Shown here: piece after piece, positions 31,079 through 37,281 of the stretch
Position numbering within the stretch: position 1 is the stretch's first letter
How the letters are laid out: the number at the start of each line of letters is the position of its first letter
Source of the DNA: a virus
Length of the DNA stretch: 37,281 nt
Direction: 5' to 3' (one strand)
Virus record (IMG/VR): IMGVR_UViG_3300044615_001273
Location: 1 to 37,281 of that record
Position numbers and translations under genes: made by a program
Notes under the pieces: generated by a model
Seen by the model: only the letters and a program-made list of their open reading frames with translations
What the model was told of the DNA's origin: nothing
The model's database searches: none

Positions 31079-33192
31079 TGGGGAAAAGTTCTTCAAAATC
31101 AACGCAACCCAAGATGCCTCGCAAATCTGGCGAGACCATGGAACTTGGCTTGGCAAAGCTTGCATCGTCAGGATTGACTACCGAGGATGCGCAGCATCTG
31201 GGTATGCACTTCTTAGACCCGATAGAGACGCAGTCTCTTCACAAGAATTTCAAACCAGTGCCGAGTCTCAAAATTCCATACTTCGACCCATTTGATCCGC
31301 AGAAGCCTTTGACCGGCTGGCCGAAGTGGCCACAATTTTATAGGCTGAGGTATCTCAAAACTCCTTCGGATTTTGCGAGCCTCGCCAACAAAAAACCCCC
31401 GAGGTATGTTCAAGAGCCCGACTCAGGAGTCTGCTCGTATTTTCCCCATTTGCCAAACATCAATTGGAAAGAAATACTGAACGACACTTGGCAACCTCTC
31501 ATCATTACAGAAGGCGAATTCAAAGCTGCCAAGGCTTGTAAGGAAGGGTTCCCTACAATAGGGCTTGGTGGAGTTTACAACTTCAAAAGTGCCAAGTTGG
31601 GAATTTCATTCCTACAAGAACTCGAAAGAGTGAATTGGATCAAGCGGTACGTCTACATCGCCTACGACTCAGACTTCAGGTCCAATCCAATGGTGTGTTC
31701 GGCCTTGAATGAATTAGCCGAAGAGTTACGGCAACGAGGAGCAATTCCAAATCTTGTGCCTTTGCCGGATGTGGTCGAGAATGCGAAAACAGGACTAGAC
31801 GACTTTCTTATAGCGAGGCCTGCAGACGAGCTAGGTTCACTGATGCGAGATGGGTCGTACCCGCTGACTCTGGCACAGAGTCTTTGGCGGTTGAATGATC
31901 AAGTGACCTACGTCTATAATCCTGGTCTCGTCATTATGCATGAGACAGGTCAGAAGATTTCCCCATCGCAATTCAAAGACCACGCATTCTCGACGGCCGA
32001 TTACGTCGAACAGGTCGTCAAGGACAATGGCAACATTTCGCTAAGGCCTGCGTCAGCAGCGCAAGCATGGTTGAAGTGGCCGATGCGAAGAGAGGTTGGA
32101 AAACTGACCTATGCTCCTGGAAGAGATCAAGTAATCCCGACAGGTTCAGTCATGACTTCCATGTATAATACGTGGCCAGGCTGGGGAGTTGAACCGAAGA
32201 AGGGAGACGTGGCCCCATTCTTACGGTTGATCGATCATTTGTTCACAGGTGCAGACCCGGAGGCAAAAAAATGGTTCATAAATTGGTGTGCCTACCCGTT
32301 ACAATTTCCAGGAACAAAGATGTTCTCGTCCGCAGCTATTCATGGCATCAAACACGGGACGGGCAAGTCTCTCATTGGCTACTCGCTTGGTCGTATCTAT
32401 GGGCGCAACTTCACAGAGATCAAGCAGACAGACCTTCACGCAGGGTTTAACGAGTGGGCTGAGAACAAACAGTTTGTGTTGGGTGACGACGTCACAGGAT
32501 CAGACAGAAGAGCTGATGCCGACATGCTGAAGAAGTTGATAACTCAGCGCGAGTTAAGACTCAATCCGAAATATGTTCCAAGCTACGTGGTGCCTGATTG
32601 CATCAACTATTTGTGGACATCGAACCAGCCTGATGCGTTCTTTCTTGAAGACGACGATCGACGTTTCTTCATCCATGAAGTTATGGTGGGCCCACTCTCG
32701 GAAGAGTTCTATGTCGACTACGATATATGGTTGGACACAGGGGGTTCGGCGGCAATTTTCCACTATCTTTTGAACATAGACACAAGCGATTTCAACCCAG
32801 CGGCACCAGCCATGCGCACAGCTGCTAAAGACAGAATGACAGCTGACGTGCGTTCCGATCTTGGAAGCTGGGTCCGTATGTTGATCCAAAATCCTGACGC
32901 GGTTCTTCGGATTGGCGACATTCCCATGAAGGGTGATCTCTTTACAAATCGCCAACTGTTGAAGATCTACGACCCAGAGCAGAGAACAAGGACCACCGCA
33001 AACGGTCTAGGCAGAGAGTTGCGTAGAGCCGGTGTGCCACAAGTCTTAGACGGAAAGCCGATCAAAACCGAAGACGGTCAAGATAGGTTTTACGTTCTGA
33101 GGAATAGGGAGAAATGGGTCAAGGCAACTTTTGACCAAGTTCGTACCTATCTTGCCGAGGATACAAAACCAAAGAGAAGGAAGAAATTCTGA
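31078..33192 (+). CDS. Primase-helicase (TOPRIM-like plus superfamily 3-type ATPase)
   Basis: The 704-residue protein has a TOPRIM-like domain (about residues 130-260): PLIITEGEFKAAKACKEGFP with the conserved Glu, then YVYIAYDSDFRSNP with the DxD metal pair, and GLDDFLIARP, as in DUF3854. The second half (about 400-560) is a DUF5906-type helicase domain with Walker A GIKHGTGKS, KQFVLGDDVTGSDR and YLWTSNQPDAFFLEDDDRRF. Together these should prime and unwind DNA at phage replication forks. The ATG overlaps the stop of the 50-residue gene. No separate helicase or polymerase is in the window, so its partners lie outside. Confidence 0.88.
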   Translation: MGKSSSKSTQPKMPRKSGETMELGLAKLASSGLTTEDAQHLGMHFLDPIETQSLHKNFKPVPSLKIPYFDPFDPQKPLTGWPKWPQFYRLRYLKTPSDFASLANKKPPRYVQEPDSGVCSYFPHLPNINWKEILNDTWQPLIITEGEFKAAKACKEGFPTIGLGGVYNFKSAKLGISFLQELERVNWIKRYVYIAYDSDFRSNPMVCSALNELAEELRQRGAIPNLVPLPDVVENAKTGLDDFLIARPADELGSLMRDGSYPLTLAQSLWRLNDQVTYVYNPGLVIMHETGQKISPSQFKDHAFSTADYVEQVVKDNGNISLRPASAAQAWLKWPMRREVGKLTYAPGRDQVIPTGSVMTSMYNTWPGWGVEPKKGDVAPFLRLIDHLFTGADPEAKKWFINWCAYPLQFPGTKMFSSAAIHGIKHGTGKSLIGYSLGRIYGRNFTEIKQTDLHAGFNEWAENKQFVLGDDVTGSDRRADADMLKKLITQRELRLNPKYVPSYVVPDCINYLWTSNQPDAFFLEDDDRRFFIHEVMVGPLSEEFYVDYDIWLDTGGSAAIFHYLLNIDTSDFNPAAPAMRTAAKDRMTADVRSDLGSWVRMLIQNPDAVLRIGDIPMKGDLFTNRQLLKIYDPEQRTRTTANGLGRELRRAGVPQVLDGKPIKTEDGQDRFYVLRNREKWVKATFDQVRTYLAEDTKPKRRKKF

Positions 33193-33260
33193 TGCTTGGG
33201 GAATTGCTGATATTCTTGGCTATCGTTTACATCCTTTTTGGAGGGAGAAAAAATGGCTAG
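33192..33260 (+). CDS. 22-residue membrane peptide
   Basis: ATG 33192 overlaps the primase stop (TGATG), and 22 codons later TAG overlaps the next gene's start region. The product is almost entirely one hydrophobic segment followed by GGRK; ELLIFLAIVYILFGGRK resembles the N-terminal helix and FG hinge of TatA-like proteins, without the amphipathic helix. Exact fit between coupled genes supports translation. Function unknown. Confidence 0.5.
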   Translation: MLGELLIFLAIVYILFGGRKNG

Positions 33261-33708
33261 CATGGACAACCCGATGCCCGACAGGCAATACTGTTGGCCG
33301 AAGCAGATTATTTCCGAACTCAGTGATGAAGAGAAGAAAATCATCGTTGATGGCGGCGCAGCATCGCCCGAGCTTCTCAAAAATCTGGAAGCTTTGGGCT
33401 TGGTTATGAACACGCCGAAGTTCTGGTGGTTGACACAACTCGGCGACTTCGTGAAGGATCTGATCGTGAACAAACGTGAAATGACCACGACCGAGGCAGA
33501 AGCCTATAGAGCGGGGCTGAAGGATGGCAAGGCTTTGGCAATCAAAGCTGTGGACGAAGAGCCTGAATTGCCTGGTGACCCACCAGAGAAGACACTGAAG
33601 GCCATCCTCGAAAACCCTGCGGTCGCTTTGCGTGGGACCGTGATTGCGACAAAGCGTCATATCAGACAGCGGATCGAAATGATCCAAACGGATGACGGCG
33701 TCCCATGA
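33253..33708 (+). CDS. Early protein of unknown function
   Basis: From ATG 33253, with GGAGGGAG about five bases upstream, the product is 151 residues. It contains IISELSDEEKKIIVDGGAAS, a helical region with ALGLVMNTPKFWWLTQLGDF that may be a winged-helix-like fold, and a C-terminal basic helix (RHIRQRIEMIQ). No enzyme motif is visible. The start overlaps the 22-residue membrane peptide gene, and the end overlaps the next gene as ATGA. Confidence 0.65.
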   Translation: MASMDNPMPDRQYCWPKQIISELSDEEKKIIVDGGAASPELLKNLEALGLVMNTPKFWWLTQLGDFVKDLIVNKREMTTTEAEAYRAGLKDGKALAIKAVDEEPELPGDPPEKTLKAILENPAVALRGTVIATKRHIRQRIEMIQTDDGVP

Positions 33709-33914
33709 ACCAAATTCTCTTCGAACTGAAGCCTGCGATCAAAGTCGTTTACACTGATGCTGAAGGCACTGTTGCAACTCGAACGATCATGCCGAGAGGG
33801 ATGTGGTTCGGGAGAATTTCATCGCACGCCGAAGAAGAGTGGTTGATAAGAGCGTTTGCTCTTGACACGAACAAGGTGGAAATTTTCTCTTTGAAAAATA
33901 TGACGCCTTGTTAA
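33705..33914 (+). CDS. Small WYL-like domain protein
   Basis: The 69-residue protein reads IKVVYTDAEGTVATRTIMPR, then WFGRISSHAEEEWLIRAFAL and VEIFSLKNM. This is the strand order of WYL-type ligand-binding units (Y-x-D-x-x-G, R-x-I-x-P, a short strand and a final F-x-L-x-x-I). Stand-alone small WYL-like proteins occur in phages, but their ligands are unknown. It overlaps the previous gene by 4 bases and precedes promoter P3. Confidence 0.6.
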   Translation: MNQILFELKPAIKVVYTDAEGTVATRTIMPRGMWFGRISSHAEEEWLIRAFALDTNKVEIFSLKNMTPC

Positions 33915-33915
33915 C

Positions 33916-33928
33916 TGCGATCATCGCA
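33916..33928. promoter_or_regulatory. Palindrome upstream of P3
   Basis: TGCGAT and ATCGCA flank one central base, forming a perfect 13-base inverted repeat that ends 9 bases before the P3 -35. The position suits a regulator-binding site, or a weak hairpin in the transcript from upstream. Confidence 0.4.
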
Positions 33929-33937
33929 AGTTTACTG

Positions 33938-33967
33938 TTTACAGTCAGCGCGAGACCGCTTTAGAAT
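33938..33967 (+). promoter_or_regulatory. Early promoter P3
   Basis: TTTACA (33938-33943) and TAGAAT (33962-33967) are 18 bases apart; the -35 lies in TGTTTACA. The TAGAAT -10 is one base from consensus. It lies in a 137-base gap and precedes the operon of small early genes from 34052. Confidence 0.65.
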
Positions 33968-34051
33968 AGCCTTGCTGAGGGGTAGTCTGACAAGGAAGTG
34001 ACGAACCTCAGATTTATGTTCGTTTTCAACCATCTCAAGGAGATAATCCAA

Positions 34052-34300
34052 ATGGCGAGAGCCAGTAAGCTACTCAGTGATCCTGCGATTGCTGAGCTCG
34101 TTGCATCTGAAGTCGCGAAGGCTTTGGCGGCGCGGGACAAGTCTGATAAGGCCGCACGTCGTGGCCTGATCAAGTCAATGCGTGAGACGACGAAGGCTCA
34201 TGCGGGTGATGCCAAACAGGCCGGCAACAAAGACGCCGTTGGTCGCCTTCAAGGTCTTGGCGGTGATCTTCTCGGACTTCTGGGAGGTGACGATCAATGA
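34052..34300 (+). CDS. Small helical early protein
   Basis: From ATG 34052, with AAGGAG nine bases upstream, the product is 82 residues. It is helical and basic (IAELVASEVAKALAARDKSD, then AARRGLIKSMRE) and ends in a Gly/Leu-rich tail (GGDLLGLLGGDDQ). No domain is recognised. It is the first gene after P3 and overlaps the next gene as ATGA. Confidence 0.65.
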   Translation: MARASKLLSDPAIAELVASEVAKALAARDKSDKAARRGLIKSMRETTKAHAGDAKQAGNKDAVGRLQGLGGDLLGLLGGDDQ

Positions 34301-34584
34301 AGGCATATCAAGTAATCTGCCAGGGCCACACATCTTTTGCCGGGTCGCAGTCAGACGCAAAGGCCATGCGCGATGAGCTTCTCGAAGGCGCGGGCATCAA
34401 TCCGCGTTCGAAAGCGGCCAAGGAGGCGGCCTCTGTTGAGGAGGTCGATATTCCCACGGACAAGGCGGGCCTTCTCGACTGGATCAACAACGACTTGATC
34501 CCGAACGTTCTCGAACTCTCTTCTTCTCAGGAGGACGACGAAGATCCTGAAGAAGACGAGGATGAAGACGAGGGTGAAGAATGA
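34297..34584 (+). CDS. Small protein with acidic tail
   Basis: The 95-residue protein starts MKAYQVICQGHTSFAGSQSD, has a helical middle, and ends in about 20 residues of nearly pure Asp and Glu (DDEDPEEDEDEDEGEE). An acidic tail of this kind can mimic nucleic acid or bind basic proteins, but no such role is shown. It overlaps both flanking genes by 4 bases. Confidence 0.65.
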   Translation: MKAYQVICQGHTSFAGSQSDAKAMRDELLEGAGINPRSKAAKEAASVEEVDIPTDKAGLLDWINNDLIPNVLELSSSQEDDEDPEEDEDEDEGEE

Positions 34585-34904
34585 ACACGACAAGGATCGG
34601 AGGAACCGACCATGTCGACGTGCTGGTGGACTCCCGGAGCAATCCGGGATCCACTATCGCCTTCCTCCACCAGAGGACGCATCTTGATCCAAGAGCGTTC
34701 CTTGCGCAAAGCCTTGCAAGTGCGATGATGTCGACGGCTGATGTGGCTCTCTATCCTGGCTACGTGGCTACGAAAGCTTGCGACACGGCAGAGGCTCTGT
34801 TTAAGGAATTCGAAACCAGAGGCTGGTTGATTAAAATGCCCAGCTTCAAGGAACTTGAATTCATCGGCCAACAAGCGGAGGACATACCAGATGGGACAAA
34901 TTGA
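34581..34904 (+). CDS. Early protein of unknown function
   Basis: This 107-residue protein contains VDVLVDSRSNPGSTIAFLHQ, then LASAMMSTADVALYPGYVAT and CDTAEALFKEFETRGWLIKM. It looks like a compact alpha/beta protein without recognisable catalytic residues. It starts in an ATGA overlap and overlaps the DUF3310 gene by 14 bases. Confidence 0.6.
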   Translation: MNTTRIGGTDHVDVLVDSRSNPGSTIAFLHQRTHLDPRAFLAQSLASAMMSTADVALYPGYVATKACDTAEALFKEFETRGWLIKMPSFKELEFIGQQAEDIPDGTN

Positions 34905-35265
34905 AGACCAGCACGACCTGTTTCCCAATGGGGAAAATTTGCTGCCTGATGACGCATTCCTCGGCGGAGCAGATTTGTCGGGCGACATTCTTGGTGAAGT
35001 CGACACCAATCCTCCTGATCTGGTGAACCATCCGCCACACTACACGGCGTCGGACAACGGCATTGAGTGCATCGATGCAATCAGAGCAGCGTTGGGCCGT
35101 GAACAGTTCATTGGGTTCCTTCGTGGTCAGGTGATCAAGTATCAGTGGCGACTGATGTTGAAGGCCAATCCGGTCGAGGATAACCTCAAGTCAATTTGGT
35201 ACGCCAACAAATTGGCAGCAGTCCTTCTCGAACAGCCGAAGGTTCTCAAAGAGAAAAGAAGCTGA
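34891..35265 (+). CDS. DUF3310 protein
   Basis: From ATG 34891, with CGGAGGA eight bases upstream, the product is 124 residues. Residues about 45-112 carry the DUF3310 pattern: VNHPPHYTASDNGIECIDAI, then IGFLRGQVIKYQWRLMLK and NLKSIWYANKLAAVLL. These proteins are widespread among phages and thought to be nucleotide-related or regulatory, but the function is not established. The N-terminal 40 residues are acidic and probably flexible. Confidence 0.85.
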   Translation: MGQIEDQHDLFPNGENLLPDDAFLGGADLSGDILGEVDTNPPDLVNHPPHYTASDNGIECIDAIRAALGREQFIGFLRGQVIKYQWRLMLKANPVEDNLKSIWYANKLAAVLLEQPKVLKEKRS

Positions 35266-35267
35266 CT

Positions 35268-35609
35268 GTGGGTAAGCTCAAAGAAATTGCCAACGCTCCC
35301 CCAACCGAAAAAGAAATCAGGGAGCTTTGGCAAAAACATTGGAACCAAGTCTGGCACGCTGAAGGATTTCAACAAGGCCGCGTATGGTATCTCGCACTCT
35401 TTAGAGATCTACCATTCAAAGTAGAAGACTCGGACCTTCCATTGGACGACATAACAGCGGCCCACAGGATAGGCTTTTCTCTACGAAGGTATGAGTTTGC
35501 CGAACTCAGCAAATATGGCAGAGGCTACGACAGGATAAGAGTCACCGAGGTCAAGGGCAACGACGTTGTGGTTGAACAAGTGAGAGAAAATTTGGGAAAG
35601 TTCAAATGA
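35268..35609 (+). CDS. Early protein of unknown function
   Basis: Translation probably starts at GTG 35268, two bases after the previous stop, giving 113 residues. The protein contains TEKEIRELWQKHWNQVWHAE and FSLRRYEFAELSKYGRGYDR. It is rich in Trp, Tyr and charged residues and has no recognised domain. It overlaps the DnaJ-like gene as ATGA. Confidence 0.6.
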   Translation: MGKLKEIANAPPTEKEIRELWQKHWNQVWHAEGFQQGRVWYLALFRDLPFKVEDSDLPLDDITAAHRIGFSLRRYEFAELSKYGRGYDRIRVTEVKGNDVVVEQVRENLGKFK

Positions 35610-35884
35610 AGAAATCCCCGTTTGAAATTTTAGGTCTTCCAGAAACTGCCTCTTCGGAAGAAGTCAGGAGTGCTTGGTTGTCACTTGCCAAGATCCACCA
35701 TCCAGATATGGGTGGAACTTCCGAAGAGTTTTCAAAGATCGCAACGGCTTTCAGAGATGCGTTGAGATTGTCTGGTGAAAAGCAGTGCTTCCAATGTGGA
35801 GGAAAAGGGTGGGTCGGAGTTCACAACGGGTTCTCCTCACTAAAGATGGTCTGTCAATTGTGCTGGGGAAGCGGTAAGGCCTAA
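35606..35884 (+). CDS. Minimal DnaJ-like co-chaperone
   Basis: This 92-residue protein starts with a J-domain: FEILGLPETASSEEVRSAWL, then KIHHPDMGG, including the HPD motif that stimulates DnaK ATPase. It continues with CFQCGGKGW and CQLCWGSG, one CxxCxGxG pair, which is half of the DnaJ zinc-finger region. Full DnaJ has four such motifs plus client-binding domains. It may recruit host DnaK to a phage replication or assembly step, as host DnaJ does for lambda. Confidence 0.85.
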   Translation: MKKSPFEILGLPETASSEEVRSAWLSLAKIHHPDMGGTSEEFSKIATAFRDALRLSGEKQCFQCGGKGWVGVHNGFSSLKMVCQLCWGSGKA

Positions 35885-35901
35885 ATTTTTTTCAAAAAAT
35901 T
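35884..35901. other. AT-only palindrome before P4
   Basis: AATTTTTT and AAAAAATT flank TC, immediately after the DnaJ-like stop. As RNA it would be a weak hairpin; as DNA it would be a bent A-tract and could act as an UP element for P4, 12 bases downstream. Confidence 0.4.
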
Positions 35902-35912
35902 GAAAATAGTTG

Positions 35913-35941
35913 TTTACATGCTCCTAGGAGTTTGGTATCAT
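35913..35941 (+). promoter_or_regulatory. Early promoter P4
   Basis: TTTACA (35913-35918) and TATCAT (35936-35941) are 17 bases apart, with TGTTTACA at the -35. The spacer contains the perfect palindrome CTCCTAGGAG (35921-35930), a plausible operator. It drives the 139-residue gene and probably the tRNA. Confidence 0.68.
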
Positions 35942-35977
35942 CATTTTATCAACAACCCCTGCTGAGGAGATTGAAAG

Positions 35978-36397
35978 ATGCGTACCTTCACCAACCAACA
36001 GATCGAAAACCTGACCGAAGCCCAAATCGAGCTGATGAGCGGCGCCGAACTGGCCTCTGTCTATAACGTCCTTGCCCAAAAGCTTGGCATCGGCACGATT
36101 AAGAAGTTTACCGATCGTCCGACCGGCATCAAGCGCGTCCTCGCGATCGTTGCCACCGCCAAGGCCGCGGCTGCGAAGAAGGCTGCCAAGCCTGTCAAGT
36201 CTGCCGCAAAGGCCGATCGCAAGGTTTCCGTGTCTGGCAGGATCCAAGCTTTGATCTCTGCTGGCAAGACCAATGCCGAGATCTGGGATGACGTCAAGGT
36301 CCAGTTCAACATGGACGACTCCAAGAAGTATTACCCCGCTTGGAACCGTTCCATGATGGTTCGCAAGGGTCTCATTGCCAAGTCGGTGGCCGCGTAA
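35978..36397 (+). CDS. Lys/Ala-rich early protein
   Basis: The 139-residue protein has an N-terminal helical part (QQIENLTEAQIELMSGAELA), a basic Lys/Ala-rich linker (about 60-85) and a C-terminal part, SGRIQALISAGKTNAEIWDD, then YYPAWNRSMMVRKGLI, reminiscent of small phage DNA-associated proteins with a helix-turn-helix-like end. Codon choice looks more GC-rich (many GCC, AAG, ATC) than in neighbouring early genes, which may reflect high expression. It follows P4 directly, with GAGGAG upstream of its ATG. Function unknown. Confidence 0.65.
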   Translation: MRTFTNQQIENLTEAQIELMSGAELASVYNVLAQKLGIGTIKKFTDRPTGIKRVLAIVATAKAAAAKKAAKPVKSAAKADRKVSVSGRIQALISAGKTNAEIWDDVKVQFNMDDSKKYYPAWNRSMMVRKGLIAKSVAA

Positions 36398-36398
36398 T

Positions 36399-36554
36399 AT
36401 GACGCGGAATGAGATGGTCAGTTGGCTTAAAGCCCACGGGTGGCAAGCCAACTGGGATCAAGTGTCGGAAGATGAACTTCGGCGCTGGATTGAAGTTGAA
36501 CACGAGAGGAAGGCTGACTTCCTCATCGAGTGGCAGGAGATAGGGCGCCTTTAG
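36399..36554 (+). CDS. 51-residue protein overlapping the tRNA
   Basis: ATG 36399 is two bases after the previous stop and opens 51 codons, ending at TAG 36552-36554. The product contains MVSWLKAHGWQANWD and WIEVEHERKADFLIEW, a plausible helical protein. The last three sense codons and the stop lie inside the tRNA acceptor and D-arm. No clear ribosome-binding site is seen, so translation would rely on coupling. Confidence 0.5.
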   Translation: MTRNEMVSWLKAHGWQANWDQVSEDELRRWIEVEHERKADFLIEWQEIGRL

Positions 36555-36621
36555 CTCAGTTGGATAGAGCAACAGCCTTCTAAGCTGTGGGTCGGTGGTT
36601 CGAGTCCACCAAGGCGCGCCA
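36545..36621 (+). tRNA. tRNA-Arg (anticodon UCU)
   Basis: The acceptor GCGCCTT pairs with AAGGCGC, the D-arm GCTC with GAGC, the anticodon stem ACAGC with GCTGT around CTTCTAA (anticodon TCT), and the T-arm GGTGG with CCACC around TTCGAGT. Discriminator G and encoded CCA follow. It reads AGA, and possibly AGG, codons, which are frequent in the phage genes but often rare in GC-rich hosts. Confidence 0.95.
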
Positions 36622-36629
36622 ATTTCAAA

Positions 36630-36662
36630 CTCGGCAGCATTAGAAGTATCTAAGCTGCCGAG
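36630..36662 (+). terminator. Strong hairpin after the tRNA
   Basis: CTCGGCAGC pairs with GCTGCCGAG (9 bp). After one bulged A, TTAGA pairs with TCTAA (5 bp) around AGTA. No U-run follows, so it may act as a processing or 3'-protecting element rather than a classical terminator. Confidence 0.5.
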
Positions 36663-36712
36663 ACCATGTTAATATCGATTTTCCAACAGCCAGAAAAGAG
36701 GAGATATGGCTC

Positions 36713-37111
36713 ATGGCTTTCAAACTGACAAAGGCGGAGATCAAACGCCGTGATGAACTAGCCGCCAGTTTAGAGTTGGCGGGCGCAGCCCTTTCCAAGG
36801 GCATCGAGACATTCAATGAGGAAATGTCGAAATTGTTTGGCCTCCATGTCCAGGCCAACGAGGTGAAATATAACGAGGCTCTCGCCGAAGCTCAGGAGTT
36901 TCGTGACGAAGTGGTAGGCCGCCTTGAAGATGAGGCAGCCGACAAGTCGGAGCGCTGGCAGGAAAGTGACGCAGGTCAAGTTGCCGAAGAATTCATCAAC
37001 GAATGGCGGGATCTGAGTTTGGATGATGTTTGCATTGAAGAGCCCGACGTTCTTGACGCGCCCGACCTGGAACATCACATCGTTCTGACCGACGCTTCTG
37101 AGTCGCGGTGA
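36713..37111 (+). CDS. Acidic coiled-coil early protein
   Basis: The 132-residue protein is helical: LTKAEIKRRDELAASLELAG, then IETFNEEMSKLFGLHVQANE and YNEALAEAQEFRDEVVGRLE. The C-terminal third is acidic (DDVCIEEPDVLDAPDLEHH). It is probably coiled-coil forming, with no recognised domain. GGAG lies 10 bases before ATG 36713; an earlier ATG at 36705 is out of frame and stops quickly. Confidence 0.65.
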   Translation: MAFKLTKAEIKRRDELAASLELAGAALSKGIETFNEEMSKLFGLHVQANEVKYNEALAEAQEFRDEVVGRLEDEAADKSERWQESDAGQVAEEFINEWRDLSLDDVCIEEPDVLDAPDLEHHIVLTDASESR

Positions 37112-37115
37112 CGGT

Positions 37116-37281
37116 ATGCAAACCTTCCTACCTTTCGCCAGCTTCACAGCTTCAGCCGAAGTGCTGGACTATAAAAGGCTGGGGAAGCAGAGGGTCGAGG
37201 CTCTGCAAATCATCAACGTCCTCCGCGGGCGGCAAAAGACAAATGGGTGGCGAAGCCATCCGGCTGTTCTGATGTGGGCTG
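37116..37281 (+). CDS. Pyrimidine-dimer glycosylase-like protein, 3' partial
   Basis: ATG 37116 opens a frame that runs off the window after 55 codons. It begins MQTFLPFASFTASAEVLDYK, then RLGKQRVEALQIINVL and WRSHPAVLMW. I recognise this start from small proteins annotated as pyrimidine-dimer DNA glycosylase-like (MSMEG_6728 type). If so, it may act in DNA repair, but the catalytic part is not in view. Confidence 0.7.
   Translation, partial: MQTFLPFASFTASAEVLDYKRLGKQRVEALQIINVLRGRQKTNGWRSHPAVLMWA

Noticed and set aside
33227-33236. GTTTACAT between the primase and the 151-residue gene as a fifth early promoter
   Set aside because: No acceptable -10 17 bases downstream, and the sequence encodes the 22-residue membrane peptide.
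36601-36621. 3' end of the tRNA as a phage integration site
   Set aside because: No integrase gene is visible and no repeated copy of the tRNA end was seen in the window.

Overview
The window is most of the genome of a tailed double-stranded DNA phage with a short-tailed, P22-like virion. The virion signatures are a P22-type portal, coat protein and gp4/gp10-like tail accessory proteins, three injection-type proteins and a tailspike. A two-gene spanin pair shows that the host is Gram-negative. The style of the spanins and small early proteins suggests an alphaproteobacterium, but that is inference. No integrase, repressor, RNA polymerase or replicative DNA polymerase is visible. Both ends of the window cut through genes, so part of the early or replication region is missing.

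Layout: (1) 1-1059, plus strand: the end of a thymidylate synthase family gene and a dCMP deaminase, closed by two hairpins, one of them an intrinsic terminator. (2) 29912 down to 1056, minus strand: one long late array. In order of transcription it holds a 408-residue structural protein, a small protein, TerS, TerL, the portal, a GNAT acetyltransferase, an unknown protein, three tandem ADP-ribosyltransferase-like paralogues, a small protein, the scaffold, the coat protein, tail accessory proteins, a 2-oxoglutarate oxygenase and a second GNAT enzyme, three ejection proteins, a tailspike, a repetitive fibre, holin, endolysin, two spanins and a 43-residue protein. (3) 29913-30354: an AT-rich divergent control region. 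(4) 30355-37281, plus strand: early genes, namely a NUMOD1-like protein, a primase-helicase, many small proteins (WYL-like, DUF3310, a minimal DnaJ), a tRNA-Arg(UCU), and the start of a gene resembling pyrimidine-dimer glycosylases.

The most unusual part is the cargo-like island at 19062-24344, between portal and scaffold. Three diverged ADP-ribosyltransferase-like proteins each end in a V[ED]HDPF motif. The adjacent acetyltransferase carries the same motif near its N-terminus, and its C-terminus ends in a module also found at the C-terminus of the portal. This suggests a set of enzymes carried in the virion and delivered with the DNA, recruited by short portable tags. That is a hypothesis from sequence only.

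Early transcription appears to start from at least four sigma70-like promoters sharing the element TGTTTACA. Genes are tightly packed with many ATGA and TAATG overlaps, so translational coupling is probably widespread. Several small genes (43, 22, 50 and 51 residues) are added here on the basis of start signals and overlaps.
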